Origin: Pseudomonas quercus
GTDB taxonomy: Bacteria > Pseudomonadota > Gammaproteobacteria > Pseudomonadales > Pseudomonadaceae
Direction of reading: 5' to 3'
Length of the DNA stretch: 64,000 bases
Assembly: GCF_012033695.1 (NCBI RefSeq)
Contig: NZ_JAAVJI010000010.1
Span: 75,264-139,263 of the forward strand
Made by a program: the position numbers and the translations under genes. Below are positions 15,778 through 24,630 of this stretch, one piece after another. How positions within the stretch are numbered: the first letter of the stretch is position 1; the number at the start of each line of letters is the position of its first letter. Under the pieces are notes generated by a model, which saw only the letters and a program-made list of their open reading frames with translations, searched no databases and had not been told where the DNA came from.

Positions 15778-18699
15778 ATGGACGAAATCGACCCGCTAAG
15801 CCGTCTCAATGCTCTGGACGAAGAGCTGAAGCAAGGAATGCGTCAACTGCCGACGCTTTTCGATACCCTTAGCCAGCGCTTCAAGGACGCTGTACCAGGC
15901 GATTTAGGGGATGTACCTCTGGATCAGCTATACCTCGAACAAGCGCCCCTGACACATCACATCTGCCGAATAGCGCTTGGCGAAGCCGTGACCGATGGCA
16001 GAATCCAACGCATTCACCGAGACGGCTTTACCCCTGTTACCGAGGAACAGAACCGCTGGGTGCATAGGTTTCTCTCAACTACCGTGCCTGACGCTCGGCA
16101 GATCTACCTGGACGCCTTGACCCGTTACTGGACGATCACACAAGTGAAAGGCCAGGCTATCAGGCACTGGCTGAAACAGTTGTGTCGGGCGCAGCTGCAT
16201 GCCCAAGCGCATCTGCGAAGCCTAGACCGCACCTTAAGCACTTCTGCGGCCGAACAGGTTCGCTATCTCACTGATGATCATGCCCAAGCTCTTTGGCGGG
16301 GTTTGCTGGTACTGCACAGCGACACGACACGCTGGATGCTTCCGGGCGCATTCGTGCTCGCCTGGCACGACCCACGCCGATTTCCCCACGAGCCCGTACT
16401 GCTCAACACCCTGGCCTATGGCTTGGAAACGTTTGACTCACTCACCTCGTTGCACCAGGCACTGGCCGAACGCTTGGAAGACGACCGCCAGGGGGACGCA
16501 CTTCGGATGGCGCTCGACCCGGAGCGCCGGCACGCCAGCCTGCGCCTGACCGCGCTCACGTTCGAGCCTATAAAAGGTGACCTGTTTGCGCACCTGCAAG
16601 CTCAATTGGAGCGGCGTCAGCGCGCTGCGGTATCGCAGGCTTGGGAGCAAGCTCATACCCATTTCCAGCTACACGACCTAGACAGCGCGAGTGCCCACCT
16701 GGCACAGGCAGCGGACCTTGTAGAGCTGCTGTCCAGCCAGCATTTGCGGGTCACGCGCTACGTGCAATTGTTAGAGCGAGACATGCCACACTGGATGCAC
16801 GGCCTGTCCCAAGCGCAACTTTTGGAGTTAATCATAGCCATGCGCGAATTGGGGCTGGCCACCGCTAATGCCATAGCGCCGGGATTACCTTCGCATAGGG
16901 AGTTCGCCAACCCGGAGTGGCTGCAGCACTACGCTCGCCGTGAGCTTATCAAAGCGCTCAGAGACTTGGGCATTACCCTGCCTCCCGAACGAATCATCAT
17001 CACGGTCACCAGCGGTGCCTCTATCGGACCACTGGTCAACCCGCTGGCCCCTTCAGGTTCGGTCGCCGCCCGCAGGCCCGACCACACTGGCCCCAGCATC
17101 AGCCTCACCGCGCAATCCAGAACCTTGGTAGATCTGGCGTTGGAAAACATCTCGCCACTGGACTTCGACTACCTGCTTACCGCCCAAATAAGCGACGACA
17201 ACGGCCACCCGATCGAGGGGCTGACCGCAGCCAAGGTACGTGGCGTGGTGCGACGAACCAATGTAGGTGGCAGCTATGGTCGTTACCTGCTGAAAAGGCT
17301 GCGTTACGGCCCGGAAGCGCAATGGAGGCAGGAGCGCCACGCTCGGTTGATGCGGGCAAAGCTTCGCAGCGAAGCCCTCAAAGCCCGATACCGCGATCAG
17401 CTAGGCTCCGATGAACGCCCGTGGATGTGGATTGAAACAGTGTTGAACAATCCGCTGCCTGCGAACAGGCCGCCTGTGGACAACGAAGCCATCGGCGTAT
17501 GGCAGTTACTTATTCGGAGTACGCCTTTGGACGGGGTGTACCTGATTGGCCCTGAAGAGACGGCTCAAGCCCGGCCAGTGCTGTTGTACGCCAGTAACAG
17601 CCCCACACGGCAAAGCTGGCATTGGTTCAGTGATCGACAAGCCGTGGCCAGTCGCTGGCTGAACGCCCCTATCAATAAAGATTACATTCTCAATCACATA
17701 GCACTGGCCGAACGTGACGCGATCGGACGCCTTCTGGGCACGCCCATCCTGGCAACCCTTGTGAGCGCCCATAAAATCAAAGGCGACTTTTTCAACAATG
17801 CCTATCGCTCTGAAACACGCTTGACCATGGCCAATGCCGATGCCTTGAGCGCGTCCAACCAAGAGGTAAACCTGCAAACCTTCACGGACGTGGCGGTGAC
17901 ACTGACAGAAGTGGTATGCATGTTCCTTCCAGGCCGGATCGCTGGCGTTTTCGCTCTTACCCGGGCGCTGTGGGCATTCTCCCGAGCGTACATGGCCATT
18001 GGCGAAGAGCCCCCTGAGGTTGTATTGCTACATGCGTTCGATGGTTACGCGAACCTGTTCGAGGCATCCGTCGCGTTAGCGACCAGCCCGCTGTTCGGCA
18101 AATTGGTGCGTCGTGTGCCCATGGGGACCCCTGTGCCCTTGCAGACCCACTACGCACTCAAAGACCAACATATCCACCTGCACTACCACCTGGCGACTGT
18201 TTATGCCGAACAGGTATACGAAGCATATAGCGAAAACGGGAACTCCACCTTTTTCATCCAGGACCGTGATGGTCGCCAGTATGAGGTGCTGCACGACGGT
18301 GAACACTGGCGAGTGGTCGATGCGCGCATGCCGCAGGCGATGCATAAGCCTGTGGTGCGCAAGAACGCAGACGGTGAGTGGGAAATGATCGAGGATCTGC
18401 ATTGGTACGGCATTACGCCTGACATTCCCGCGCTCTTGCGCGAGATAGAACTGACAGACCCGCCTTCCGGCGTCACCCCAGGGCGCCCTGTATCGATCCA
18501 GGGCCGGCTTTATGTACGCATCGGCCAGAGCGTGATGGCGGTTCGCGCAAGCCTGCTGCCCGACCGCTACACAGTGACCATTCCCCAGCGCCAAGACTCG
18601 GTGTCGACCCTGACCATGGTGCTGCGCTACACCGAAGGCGCGGGCTGGCAAGCCAAGGTGCGGCAGAGCAACCTTAGCAGTGAGTGGTTCAGCCTCTAA
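15778..18699 (+). CDS. Large DUF6543 / 'dermonecrotic toxin domain' family protein
   Basis: The gene gives 973 residues from the ATG at 15778, which has AAGGAG nine bases upstream; the frame is open 58 codons further but without a comparable site. I recognise the layout of the large DUF6543 toxin-like proteins of Pseudomonas: helical N-terminus, GVYLIGPEE..ARPVLLYAS near residues 588-605, a segment LTMANADALSASNQEVN before a hydrophobic stretch (about 702-745), then beta-rich repeats to the C-terminus. No signal peptide is seen and no known catalytic motif is evident at the C-terminus. It lies inside the LPS core locus, antisense to both flanks and ending 16 bases from the convergent kinase gene, which suggests acquisition as cargo. 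Confidence 0.72.
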   Translation: MDEIDPLSRLNALDEELKQGMRQLPTLFDTLSQRFKDAVPGDLGDVPLDQLYLEQAPLTHHICRIALGEAVTDGRIQRIHRDGFTPVTEEQNRWVHRFLSTTVPDARQIYLDALTRYWTITQVKGQAIRHWLKQLCRAQLHAQAHLRSLDRTLSTSAAEQVRYLTDDHAQALWRGLLVLHSDTTRWMLPGAFVLAWHDPRRFPHEPVLLNTLAYGLETFDSLTSLHQALAERLEDDRQGDALRMALDPERRHASLRLTALTFEPIKGDLFAHLQAQLERRQRAAVSQAWEQAHTHFQLHDLDSASAHLAQAADLVELLSSQHLRVTRYVQLLERDMPHWMHGLSQAQLLELIIAMRELGLATANAIAPGLPSHREFANPEWLQHYARRELIKALRDLGITLPPERIIITVTSGASIGPLVNPLAPSGSVAARRPDHTGPSISLTAQSRTLVDLALENISPLDFDYLLTAQISDDNGHPIEGLTAAKVRGVVRRTNVGGSYGRYLLKRLRYGPEAQWRQERHARLMRAKLRSEALKARYRDQLGSDERPWMWIETVLNNPLPANRPPVDNEAIGVWQLLIRSTPLDGVYLIGPEETAQARPVLLYASNSPTRQSWHWFSDRQAVASRWLNAPINKDYILNHIALAERDAIGRLLGTPILATLVSAHKIKGDFFNNAYRSETRLTMANADALSASNQEVNLQTFTDVAVTLTEVVCMFLPGRIAGVFALTRALWAFSRAYMAIGEEPPEVVLLHAFDGYANLFEASVALATSPLFGKLVRRVPMGTPVPLQTHYALKDQHIHLHYHLATVYAEQVYEAYSENGNSTFFIQDRDGRQYEVLHDGEHWRVVDARMPQAMHKPVVRKNADGEWEMIEDLHWYGITPDIPALLREIELTDPPSGVTPGRPVSIQGRLYVRIGQSVMAVRASLLPDRYTVTIPQRQDSVSTLTMVLRYTEGAGWQAKVRQSNLSSEWFSL

Positions 18700-18715
18700 A
18701 GGAACCGGCGAACGT

Positions 18716-20155
18716 TTACCCCAGGCGAGGCAAGCGTTCGTCCAGTTGGCGGTACAACGCGCTCGACGCAGGCCAGTTGCGTAGGAAGCGTGCACGATCC
18801 TTGGCATAGGCCGGCGCGAAACTGGCCTCGGTACTGTGCTGCTGCATGGCATCGAGGTCAATCAATGCCCATTGCCCTTGCTCCCAGAACAGGTTGTGCC
18901 CCTTCATGTCGCCATGGCTGATACGCTCGCGAATCAGGCTGGCAAACAAAGCATCCAGTGCCGTGAGCTGCGGTTCGGGCACCTGCCCGTCCTCCACATG
19001 GCCACTGAAACAGTGCATCAGGTCAGAGCCTTGTAAATGTTCGGTAACCAGGTAGGCAGTGCCGCGCAGCCCCAGCGTCCGGGTTTCCAGCACGGCCAGC
19101 GGGCGGGGGGTAGCGATGTCCAGAAACTGCAAGCGCTGGGCCTCTATCCAGGAATGCCACGCTCGGCTCGGCCGCCAGAACCGCTTGAACCAGTGCCCGA
19201 CCCCCTTGATGTTATAGCGCTTGATCAGCAAAGGACGGCCATTGGCAGTGACCTGGGCCACCGTGGCGGCACCGCCGGTCTTGTACAGGTGCCCTTGCTC
19301 GATCAGCCGGTCAGCCCCTTCAAGCACAGGCAGCATGGCCGCTTCCTCGTTACGCACGATCGCCCGCAGCAGGGACGGCCCGCGCGTTACGCTGAACAAG
19401 GTGCAATCGCGACCAGCCTTGGCCAACAGATCGCGCAGGCGCCAGGCCCGGACTTTGGCGATCTGTTTTTCCAGGGCTTCCAGCGGCAAGGCATGTTCGC
19501 TGTTGGCCAGCAGGTAGTACACCAGCAGCTCTTCCAGGTAAGGTTCCAGCCGCTTGGGCAACTGAGCGAAGAACACTCCGAGGTTTTCCAGCACACGCTG
19601 GCGCGACAAGGCATGACCGGGCTGTTCAGCACGCATGCCACCGCCATCCACCACGTAGACACGGCCGTCACAGCGCAGCAGGTTGTCCAGGTGCAGGTCT
19701 TCCTGCCACAGCCCCTTGGCGTGCAACCCTGCGATGGAGGCCAGCGCCTGGCCCAGCACGTCGCTTTGCGCATCGGCCAGTGGCGGCAAGCGCTCCACCT
19801 TTTCCCACGCCGTGGCAAGGCTTTCGCCGCCCTGCACAAACTCGAAAAGTAACCAGCCGCCTTCGCCTTCACGCAGGCCGTCGGCCAATAGCACAGGCGT
19901 GGCGATGCCTTGGCTGGCCAGCAAGCGTGCGCCATCGCGTTCGCGCTGGAACTGCCGCGCCGCACGTGGGCCGACCAATAGCTTGGCAAGCACTGCCCGC
20001 CCGCGCCATACGCCAGCCCCGACATAACGCTGCCCCGGCAGAACCCGTAACAACGACAGTAACTGCAGCTCAGCGGGGCCCGCAGCATCGGCCAGCGGCA
20101 GCGTGATCGGCAACGGTGGCAAGCGGCCGGCCTTGGCCAGTTGGTGCAACGACAT
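18716..20155 (-). CDS. Tandem double LPS-core kinase-like protein
   Basis: The protein has 479 residues from the ATG at 20155, which overlaps the stop of the upstream gene (TAATG). It contains two WaaP/InaA-like kinase units: the first with QEDLHLDN (151-158) and VVDGG (D170), the second with HGDMKGHN (414-421) and LIDLD (D433). Both keep a catalytic-loop Asp and Asn, so both may be active. It is last in the waaF-to-here operon and corresponds in position to PA5006 of P. aeruginosa. The likely role is phosphorylation of heptoses in the LPS core, which helps hold the outer membrane together through divalent cations; the acceptor is unknown. Confidence 0.82.
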   Translation of the reverse strand: MSLHQLAKAGRLPPLPITLPLADAAGPAELQLLSLLRVLPGQRYVGAGVWRGRAVLAKLLVGPRAARQFQRERDGARLLASQGIATPVLLADGLREGEGGWLLFEFVQGGESLATAWEKVERLPPLADAQSDVLGQALASIAGLHAKGLWQEDLHLDNLLRCDGRVYVVDGGGMRAEQPGHALSRQRVLENLGVFFAQLPKRLEPYLEELLVYYLLANSEHALPLEALEKQIAKVRAWRLRDLLAKAGRDCTLFSVTRGPSLLRAIVRNEEAAMLPVLEGADRLIEQGHLYKTGGAATVAQVTANGRPLLIKRYNIKGVGHWFKRFWRPSRAWHSWIEAQRLQFLDIATPRPLAVLETRTLGLRGTAYLVTEHLQGSDLMHCFSGHVEDGQVPEPQLTALDALFASLIRERISHGDMKGHNLFWEQGQWALIDLDAMQQHSTEASFAPAYAKDRARFLRNWPASSALYRQLDERLPRLG

Positions 20156-20907
20156 TAACGTGTCTCCTTGTGGCGCCGCCGCACGAGCAATTGTTCCATC
20201 CAGGCAGTCACTCGGGTGTCTGTGGCAGGCGCTTGCAGATAGGTTGCGAGGAACCCGCGGATGTCCGCTTCGGACCATGCAGTCGCACGGCGTAGCAGCG
20301 GCTCCAGGTCCCGTACCCGGTCACGCTGGCCCAGCCAGGCGGTGCGGGTTTTCTCAAGATCGATCAATCGCGCCTCGAACGCATCGCCTTCGGCACGCAG
20401 AAAAATATGCTTGGGGTAGAAACAGCCGTGCACCATACCGGCGCTGTGCAGCCGGCGCGCCAGTTCGCCACAGGCCTCCACCAACTTGGCGCGGCGGGTG
20501 GGTGTGAGCACAGGCCATTGCGCCAGCCAGGCGCCAAGCTCGCTCCAGTCATCCAATGCCCGGGTCAGCAACATGGCTTGCCACTCGCTGCCCTGTCGGC
20601 GCTCTGCGAAATAGCTGGCCTCCAATGCTGGCACGGACAGCTGTTCATAGCGCCGAATATTGCGAAACTCCCGGGTGACCGTAGGTTCACCCAAGGGATG
20701 GCGCAGGCTGCGCGTGAGGTAATTGGCCTGCCGCTTGAGGTAAAAACCCTGAGTGCCGACATCGAGGCGGAATACCTGGCTCCAGCCGCCACGGCCCACA
20801 TTGGCCTCGTCCACGGCCGACAGGGGCAACGCCCATAATGCTTCGAAGTCGGTCAAGCCATGACTGGCCAGCAAAGGCTGGTCGCTCGGTGCGATAAAAG
20901 GCTTCAC
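20155..20907 (-). CDS. wapQ: WapQ-like LPS core kinase-fold protein
   Basis: This 250-residue cytoplasmic protein has the fold outline of the WaaP kinase family: KRQ (K58) in GFYLKRQ, then HGCFYPKHIF (160-169) and RLIDLEKTRT with D183. The catalytic-loop Asp found in WaaP (HRDCYICHF) is Cys162 here, so normal kinase chemistry is not assured, although the metal-binding Asp is kept. The gene abuts wapP upstream (20907/20908) and overlaps the double-kinase start downstream by one base. The symbol rests on position in the waaP-wapP-wapQ series. Confidence 0.8.
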   Translation of the reverse strand: MKPFIAPSDQPLLASHGLTDFEALWALPLSAVDEANVGRGGWSQVFRLDVGTQGFYLKRQANYLTRSLRHPLGEPTVTREFRNIRRYEQLSVPALEASYFAERRQGSEWQAMLLTRALDDWSELGAWLAQWPVLTPTRRAKLVEACGELARRLHSAGMVHGCFYPKHIFLRAEGDAFEARLIDLEKTRTAWLGQRDRVRDLEPLLRRATAWSEADIRGFLATYLQAPATDTRVTAWMEQLLVRRRHKETR

Positions 20908-21642
20908 TTATTCCCGGCCCTCGAAAAAGGTAACGATATGCCGGATGCGCTTTTTATCCGAAGCATTCAAGCGTGCTCGCCCCCGGTACTGCAGATAGAA
21001 CCGCAACCGCTGGGTCGCTGACAGTTCATATTTGGCGACTTTGTCCAGGCAGGCCAGATCCTTGGTGATCCGGTAACGCAGCATGAACCCCCACCAGAAG
21101 GCGCCATTGGGGCAATCGATGAGGTAAAGCCTACCGTCGGCGTCGACCAGCACATTGCGCCATTTCAGATCATTGTGGGTGAAGTGATGATCGTGCAGCG
21201 TGCGTGTGTGCTGGGCCAGTTGCGCACTCATCCGCCTTACCCATACGCCATCACGCAAGCGTGGGTCCTGATGCTTGACCAGCGCGAGCAGGTCCTCGGT
21301 GGCGGGCAGTTCACGGGTAATCATGGCACCGCGTTCGAAGGACCCTTTGTCGCGCTCCAGCCCGAAGCCCACCACATGGGCGGTAGGGATACCCCATTCG
21401 GCGAACCGTTTCAGGTTTTGCCATTCGGCTTTGACTCGCGGCTTGCCCAGGTAACGGCGCAGCCCTTTGCCCGCGCTGGTGTAGCGCTTGACGTAGTAGG
21501 CCACGCCCGCATGCATCACTTTGATCAGCTCCGACATCGGGTCCCGGGTCAGCCGTTCGCCTTGCAGGGCGAACACCGCCTCCAGGCTGCCGAATACCGT
21601 GGCAAGGTCTTCGTAACCGGGGTCGAGGGTCCAGCCCGCCAT
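20908..21642 (-). CDS. wapP: WapP, LPS core heptose kinase
   Basis: The 244-residue protein is a WaaP-related sugar kinase. VKRYTSAGKGLRRYLG (51-66) holds the ATP-binding Lys, HNDLKWRN (156-163) is a complete catalytic loop with D158 and N163, and YLIDCPNG carries the metal-binding D176. These residues support real kinase activity on an inner-core heptose in the cytoplasm before export. The ATG overlaps the waaP stop by one base (TGATG). Length and gene order match wapP of P. aeruginosa. Confidence 0.88.
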   Translation of the reverse strand: MAGWTLDPGYEDLATVFGSLEAVFALQGERLTRDPMSELIKVMHAGVAYYVKRYTSAGKGLRRYLGKPRVKAEWQNLKRFAEWGIPTAHVVGFGLERDKGSFERGAMITRELPATEDLLALVKHQDPRLRDGVWVRRMSAQLAQHTRTLHDHHFTHNDLKWRNVLVDADGRLYLIDCPNGAFWWGFMLRYRITKDLACLDKVAKYELSATQRLRFYLQYRGRARLNASDKKRIRHIVTFFEGRE

Positions 21643-22448
21643 CAGAGTGCATCTCCATAGCGCTGTTTGCGTTCGTATAACTTGTCAGCCTTGCGCCCCA
21701 GCCAGGCGACAAGAGTGGCCTCCTCGCGCAATACCTGGCGCAAAGGCTGCTGGAAATAGGCCCGCAGGAACCGCAGTTTGTCTCGCTGGGTAAGGCCGAT
21801 ATCCAACGCCGAGAAATACAACGCGGCCAGGTCCTTGTCGCGCCACCGCCGCGTGATCCGGCGACGGGTTTGCGCCCGGTGCAGGTCGATCACCGACAAG
21901 CGGAATGTGGCAGCATCGAAGGGCTGATCGGTGTGCAGCAGGAAGTGGCAAATGTAGCAATCGCGATGATTCACCCCCGCCCTGTGCATGCCACCGGTCA
22001 TGTCTGCCACCCGTTGGATCAGCGCCCATTTGGTCACGGGCGCGGGAGGCTGTTCGCGCCAATTCAGGCTGTAGTCTTCCAGGCTGATCGTGGGCGCCAG
22101 TTCCTCGGTCACGATGAACGAATGCTGGGCGGCGGGGTTGGCACCACGCTCGCCATACGCCACAGCAGTCATGGTAGGCACGCCCGCTTCGTGCAACCGG
22201 TTGATGGCGACCCACTCCTGACCCGCACCCAATACAGGAAGCTTGGCACTCGAGAGGTTCTTGAACACCTCTCCCCACCCGATGCCGCGGTGGATTTTCA
22301 CAAAGTACCCACGCCCCTCCACTTCGGTACGCAAGGTACGCCGCCCTTCCAGCTCTCGGTACACCTCACCTTGAAGGCGCTCCACAGCGGTGAAGGGATC
22401 CTGGTCGGCCCAAAGGCGGTTGAAGGGTGATGCCAGCATCAGCTTCAT
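21642..22448 (-). CDS. waaP: LPS core heptose(I) kinase WaaP
   Basis: WaaP phosphorylates the first heptose of the inner core using ATP, a modification essential in P. aeruginosa and required for export of mature LPS. The protein has 268 residues. FVKIHRGIGWGEVFKN (49-64) is the ATP-binding region and HRDCYICHFLL (161-171) contains D163, the known catalytic Asp of this enzyme; VIDLHRAQTRR gives the metal-binding Asp. Length and motifs are canonical. It overlaps waaG by four bases (ATGA) upstream and wapP by one base downstream. Confidence 0.96.
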   Translation of the reverse strand: MKLMLASPFNRLWADQDPFTAVERLQGEVYRELEGRRTLRTEVEGRGYFVKIHRGIGWGEVFKNLSSAKLPVLGAGQEWVAINRLHEAGVPTMTAVAYGERGANPAAQHSFIVTEELAPTISLEDYSLNWREQPPAPVTKWALIQRVADMTGGMHRAGVNHRDCYICHFLLHTDQPFDAATFRLSVIDLHRAQTRRRITRRWRDKDLAALYFSALDIGLTQRDKLRFLRAYFQQPLRQVLREEATLVAWLGRKADKLYERKQRYGDAL

Positions 22449-23569
22449 GCGCTGCGCTCCTGAAGGATCACATCAGCGGCATGCTCCGGCATGCTGTACA
22501 GGTCGGCGGTGGCCGCGAAGGCCAGCCCGTTGTGAGCCCATTGGGTGCGGGCCGCATCGTCTTCGAGCAAGCGTTGCAGGTGACGATTCAGGTCCGTTTG
22601 CTCGAAGGGCTCGGGCAATACGATCCCGGCGTCGGCCTCTTCGATGTAGTGGGCGTAGCCACACACCGCTGTAACCAGCACGGGCAGCCCTGCCACGACG
22701 GCTTCGAGCAGCACAGTGCCGGTGTTCTCGTTGTAAGCAGGGTGTATCAGCGCATCTGCCCCTAGCAGGAATCGAGGGATATCGCTGCGCCCTTTCATGA
22801 ACCGTACCTGATCGTTCAGGCCCAGGGCCGTGCTCTGCAGCTGGAACACCTTGGGGTCGTCCTGGCCGATCACGAACAAGCGGGTACGTTGGCGCAAGGC
22901 TGGAGGCAAGGCAGCCAAGGCCTTGAGCGAGCGGTCCACGCCTTTGGTCTTGAAGCCTGAGCCGATCTGAACCAGCAGGCGGTCGTGCTCTCCCAGCCCG
23001 AACTCTTCGCGGAACGCTGCACGTACATCAGCGGCGTTGGCAGGCGCGCGACGGTCTTGAGAAATGCCGGGCGGCAGCAGATGGAAGCGCTGCAATGGGG
23101 TTGCGTAATGCTTGATGAACAACGGCTGCTGCACTTCGGAGATCATCAGGATCTCGGTGCGTGCCTGGGGGGCGAACACCGCGCGTTCGTACTCGGCGAA
23201 GTGGCGGTAGCGGCCCCAGCGCCGGTACATGGGGTTACGCAGGGTTTGCGCCTTGTCTTCGTAGCAACCGTCTGCAGCGTAGTACACGTCCAGGCCTGGC
23301 ATCTTGTTGAAGCCGACCAACCGGTCCACCGGGCGCTTGGCCAGGTCTGCCGCCATCCAGGCACTGAGCTTTTCATTACGCCTGTGGTTGAACAATGCCT
23401 TGATGGGGGCGACCAGCACTTCAAAACCTTTTGGCACGTCGCCCTCCCAGATGAGCGTATACACGCGAATCTGGTGCCCACGGCGCTGACATTCAAGGGC
23501 AATGCGCATGAAGTCACGCTGCAGGCCGCCGAATGGGAAATATTTGTACAACACGAAAGCCAATTGCAT
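22445..23569 (-). CDS. waaG: LPS core glycosyltransferase WaaG
   Basis: WaaG adds the first outer-core hexose to the inner-core heptose; it is a membrane-associated retaining GT-B enzyme of family GT4. The 374-residue protein begins MQLAFVLYKYFPFGGLQRDF, whose Gly-rich loop is typical of WaaG. The C-terminal domain has LVQIGSGFKTKGVDRS and the donor-site segment HPAYNENTGTVLLEAVVAG with two conserved Glu. I use the ATG at 23569, overlapping the waaC stop by one base, rather than a TTG immediately upstream. Confidence 0.95.
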   Translation of the reverse strand: MQLAFVLYKYFPFGGLQRDFMRIALECQRRGHQIRVYTLIWEGDVPKGFEVLVAPIKALFNHRRNEKLSAWMAADLAKRPVDRLVGFNKMPGLDVYYAADGCYEDKAQTLRNPMYRRWGRYRHFAEYERAVFAPQARTEILMISEVQQPLFIKHYATPLQRFHLLPPGISQDRRAPANAADVRAAFREEFGLGEHDRLLVQIGSGFKTKGVDRSLKALAALPPALRQRTRLFVIGQDDPKVFQLQSTALGLNDQVRFMKGRSDIPRFLLGADALIHPAYNENTGTVLLEAVVAGLPVLVTAVCGYAHYIEEADAGIVLPEPFEQTDLNRHLQRLLEDDAARTQWAHNGLAFAATADLYSMPEHAADVILQERSA

Positions 23570-24630
23570 CAACGCAGGTCCTCGGCCAGCAGCAGCGCGC
23601 TCAGGCGCCCTGCCACTCGCTCAGGGTTGACGCGAGTGAAGCACAAGGGCCACTCGCGTTTTATGTCATGCCGCTGCAGGTCTTCCGGCGTCGGCTTGTA
23701 GGTACAGTGTTTCTGCAGGCACGGGGCGCAGGACCAGTTGCTGGCCAAGTGCTCCTGGGTACGCCCATAAGCCCCGGTAAGCCCCGGGTTGGTAGGGCCA
23801 TACAGCGACAGGGTGGGTACATCCAGTGCCGCTGCCAGGTGGCCAAGGCCAGTGTCCACAGCCACGCACGCACGCGCTTTCACTAGCGTGTCTGCCACGC
23901 CTGCCAGGTTGAGCTTGGGCAGGACTGCCACATTGTTCAGGCCAGCGGCAATGCGATGGGCACGCCGGAACTCCGCCTCATTGCCCCACGGCAACCGCAC
24001 GCCAATGTTGGCCAGGCCTAGACGCTCGGCCAGTTCACGCCAATAGGCTTCGGGCCAGTGTTTGGCATCCCAGGTAGTACCGTGCAGGAACACCACGAAC
24101 GGTATGGCATGGGGTACCTCATGTTGCCGTGAACGGCTCAGGCCATACTGGCCGAAAGTGTTTGGCAAGTCGTAACCCAAGGCGAGGGCGAACAGCTGGC
24201 GTATCCGCTCCACCGCGTGCTGACCGCGAACCACACCCAGCTTGCGGTCGTAGAATCGGCTTGCAAAGGGTTCACGTGCCGAACGTTTGTCCAGGCCGGC
24301 CACGGGCGCCTTCACGTAGCGGGTGAGCCAGGCGCTCTTCAACAAGCCTTGGGCATCAATCACCAGGTCATAGGTGTGCTCGCGTACTTGCTGCTTGAAA
24401 TGACGCCACTCACCGCCTTTCACCGTTTGCCACAGGTTTTTTCGCCAGCGGCGGATGGCAACGGGAATGACCCTGTCGACCGCCGGGTGCCAGGTGGGAA
24501 TTTCACGAAAGCCCTCTTCCACAACCCAGTCGAAGCGAATGCCGGGAATAGCCCTGGCAGCATCCGTGAGCGCCGGCAACGTATGAATGACATCCCCCAG
24601 TGAAGACGTCTTGATCAGCAATACCCGCAC
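23569..24630 (-). CDS. waaC: LPS heptosyltransferase I WaaC
   Basis: WaaC transfers the first L,D-heptose from ADP-heptose to Kdo2-lipid A. The 353-residue family GT9 protein starts MRVLLIKTSSLGDVIHTLPA, the family signature that contains the catalytic Asp of SLGDVIH. The C-terminal donor site is CVAVDTGLGHLAAALDVPTLSLYG. The start lies directly against the waaF stop (24630/24631) and its stop overlaps waaG. Its substrate ADP-heptose is made by HldE, encoded 20 kb away in the same locus. Confidence 0.96.
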   Translation of the reverse strand: MRVLLIKTSSLGDVIHTLPALTDAARAIPGIRFDWVVEEGFREIPTWHPAVDRVIPVAIRRWRKNLWQTVKGGEWRHFKQQVREHTYDLVIDAQGLLKSAWLTRYVKAPVAGLDKRSAREPFASRFYDRKLGVVRGQHAVERIRQLFALALGYDLPNTFGQYGLSRSRQHEVPHAIPFVVFLHGTTWDAKHWPEAYWRELAERLGLANIGVRLPWGNEAEFRRAHRIAAGLNNVAVLPKLNLAGVADTLVKARACVAVDTGLGHLAAALDVPTLSLYGPTNPGLTGAYGRTQEHLASNWSCAPCLQKHCTYKPTPEDLQRHDIKREWPLCFTRVNPERVAGRLSALLLAEDLR

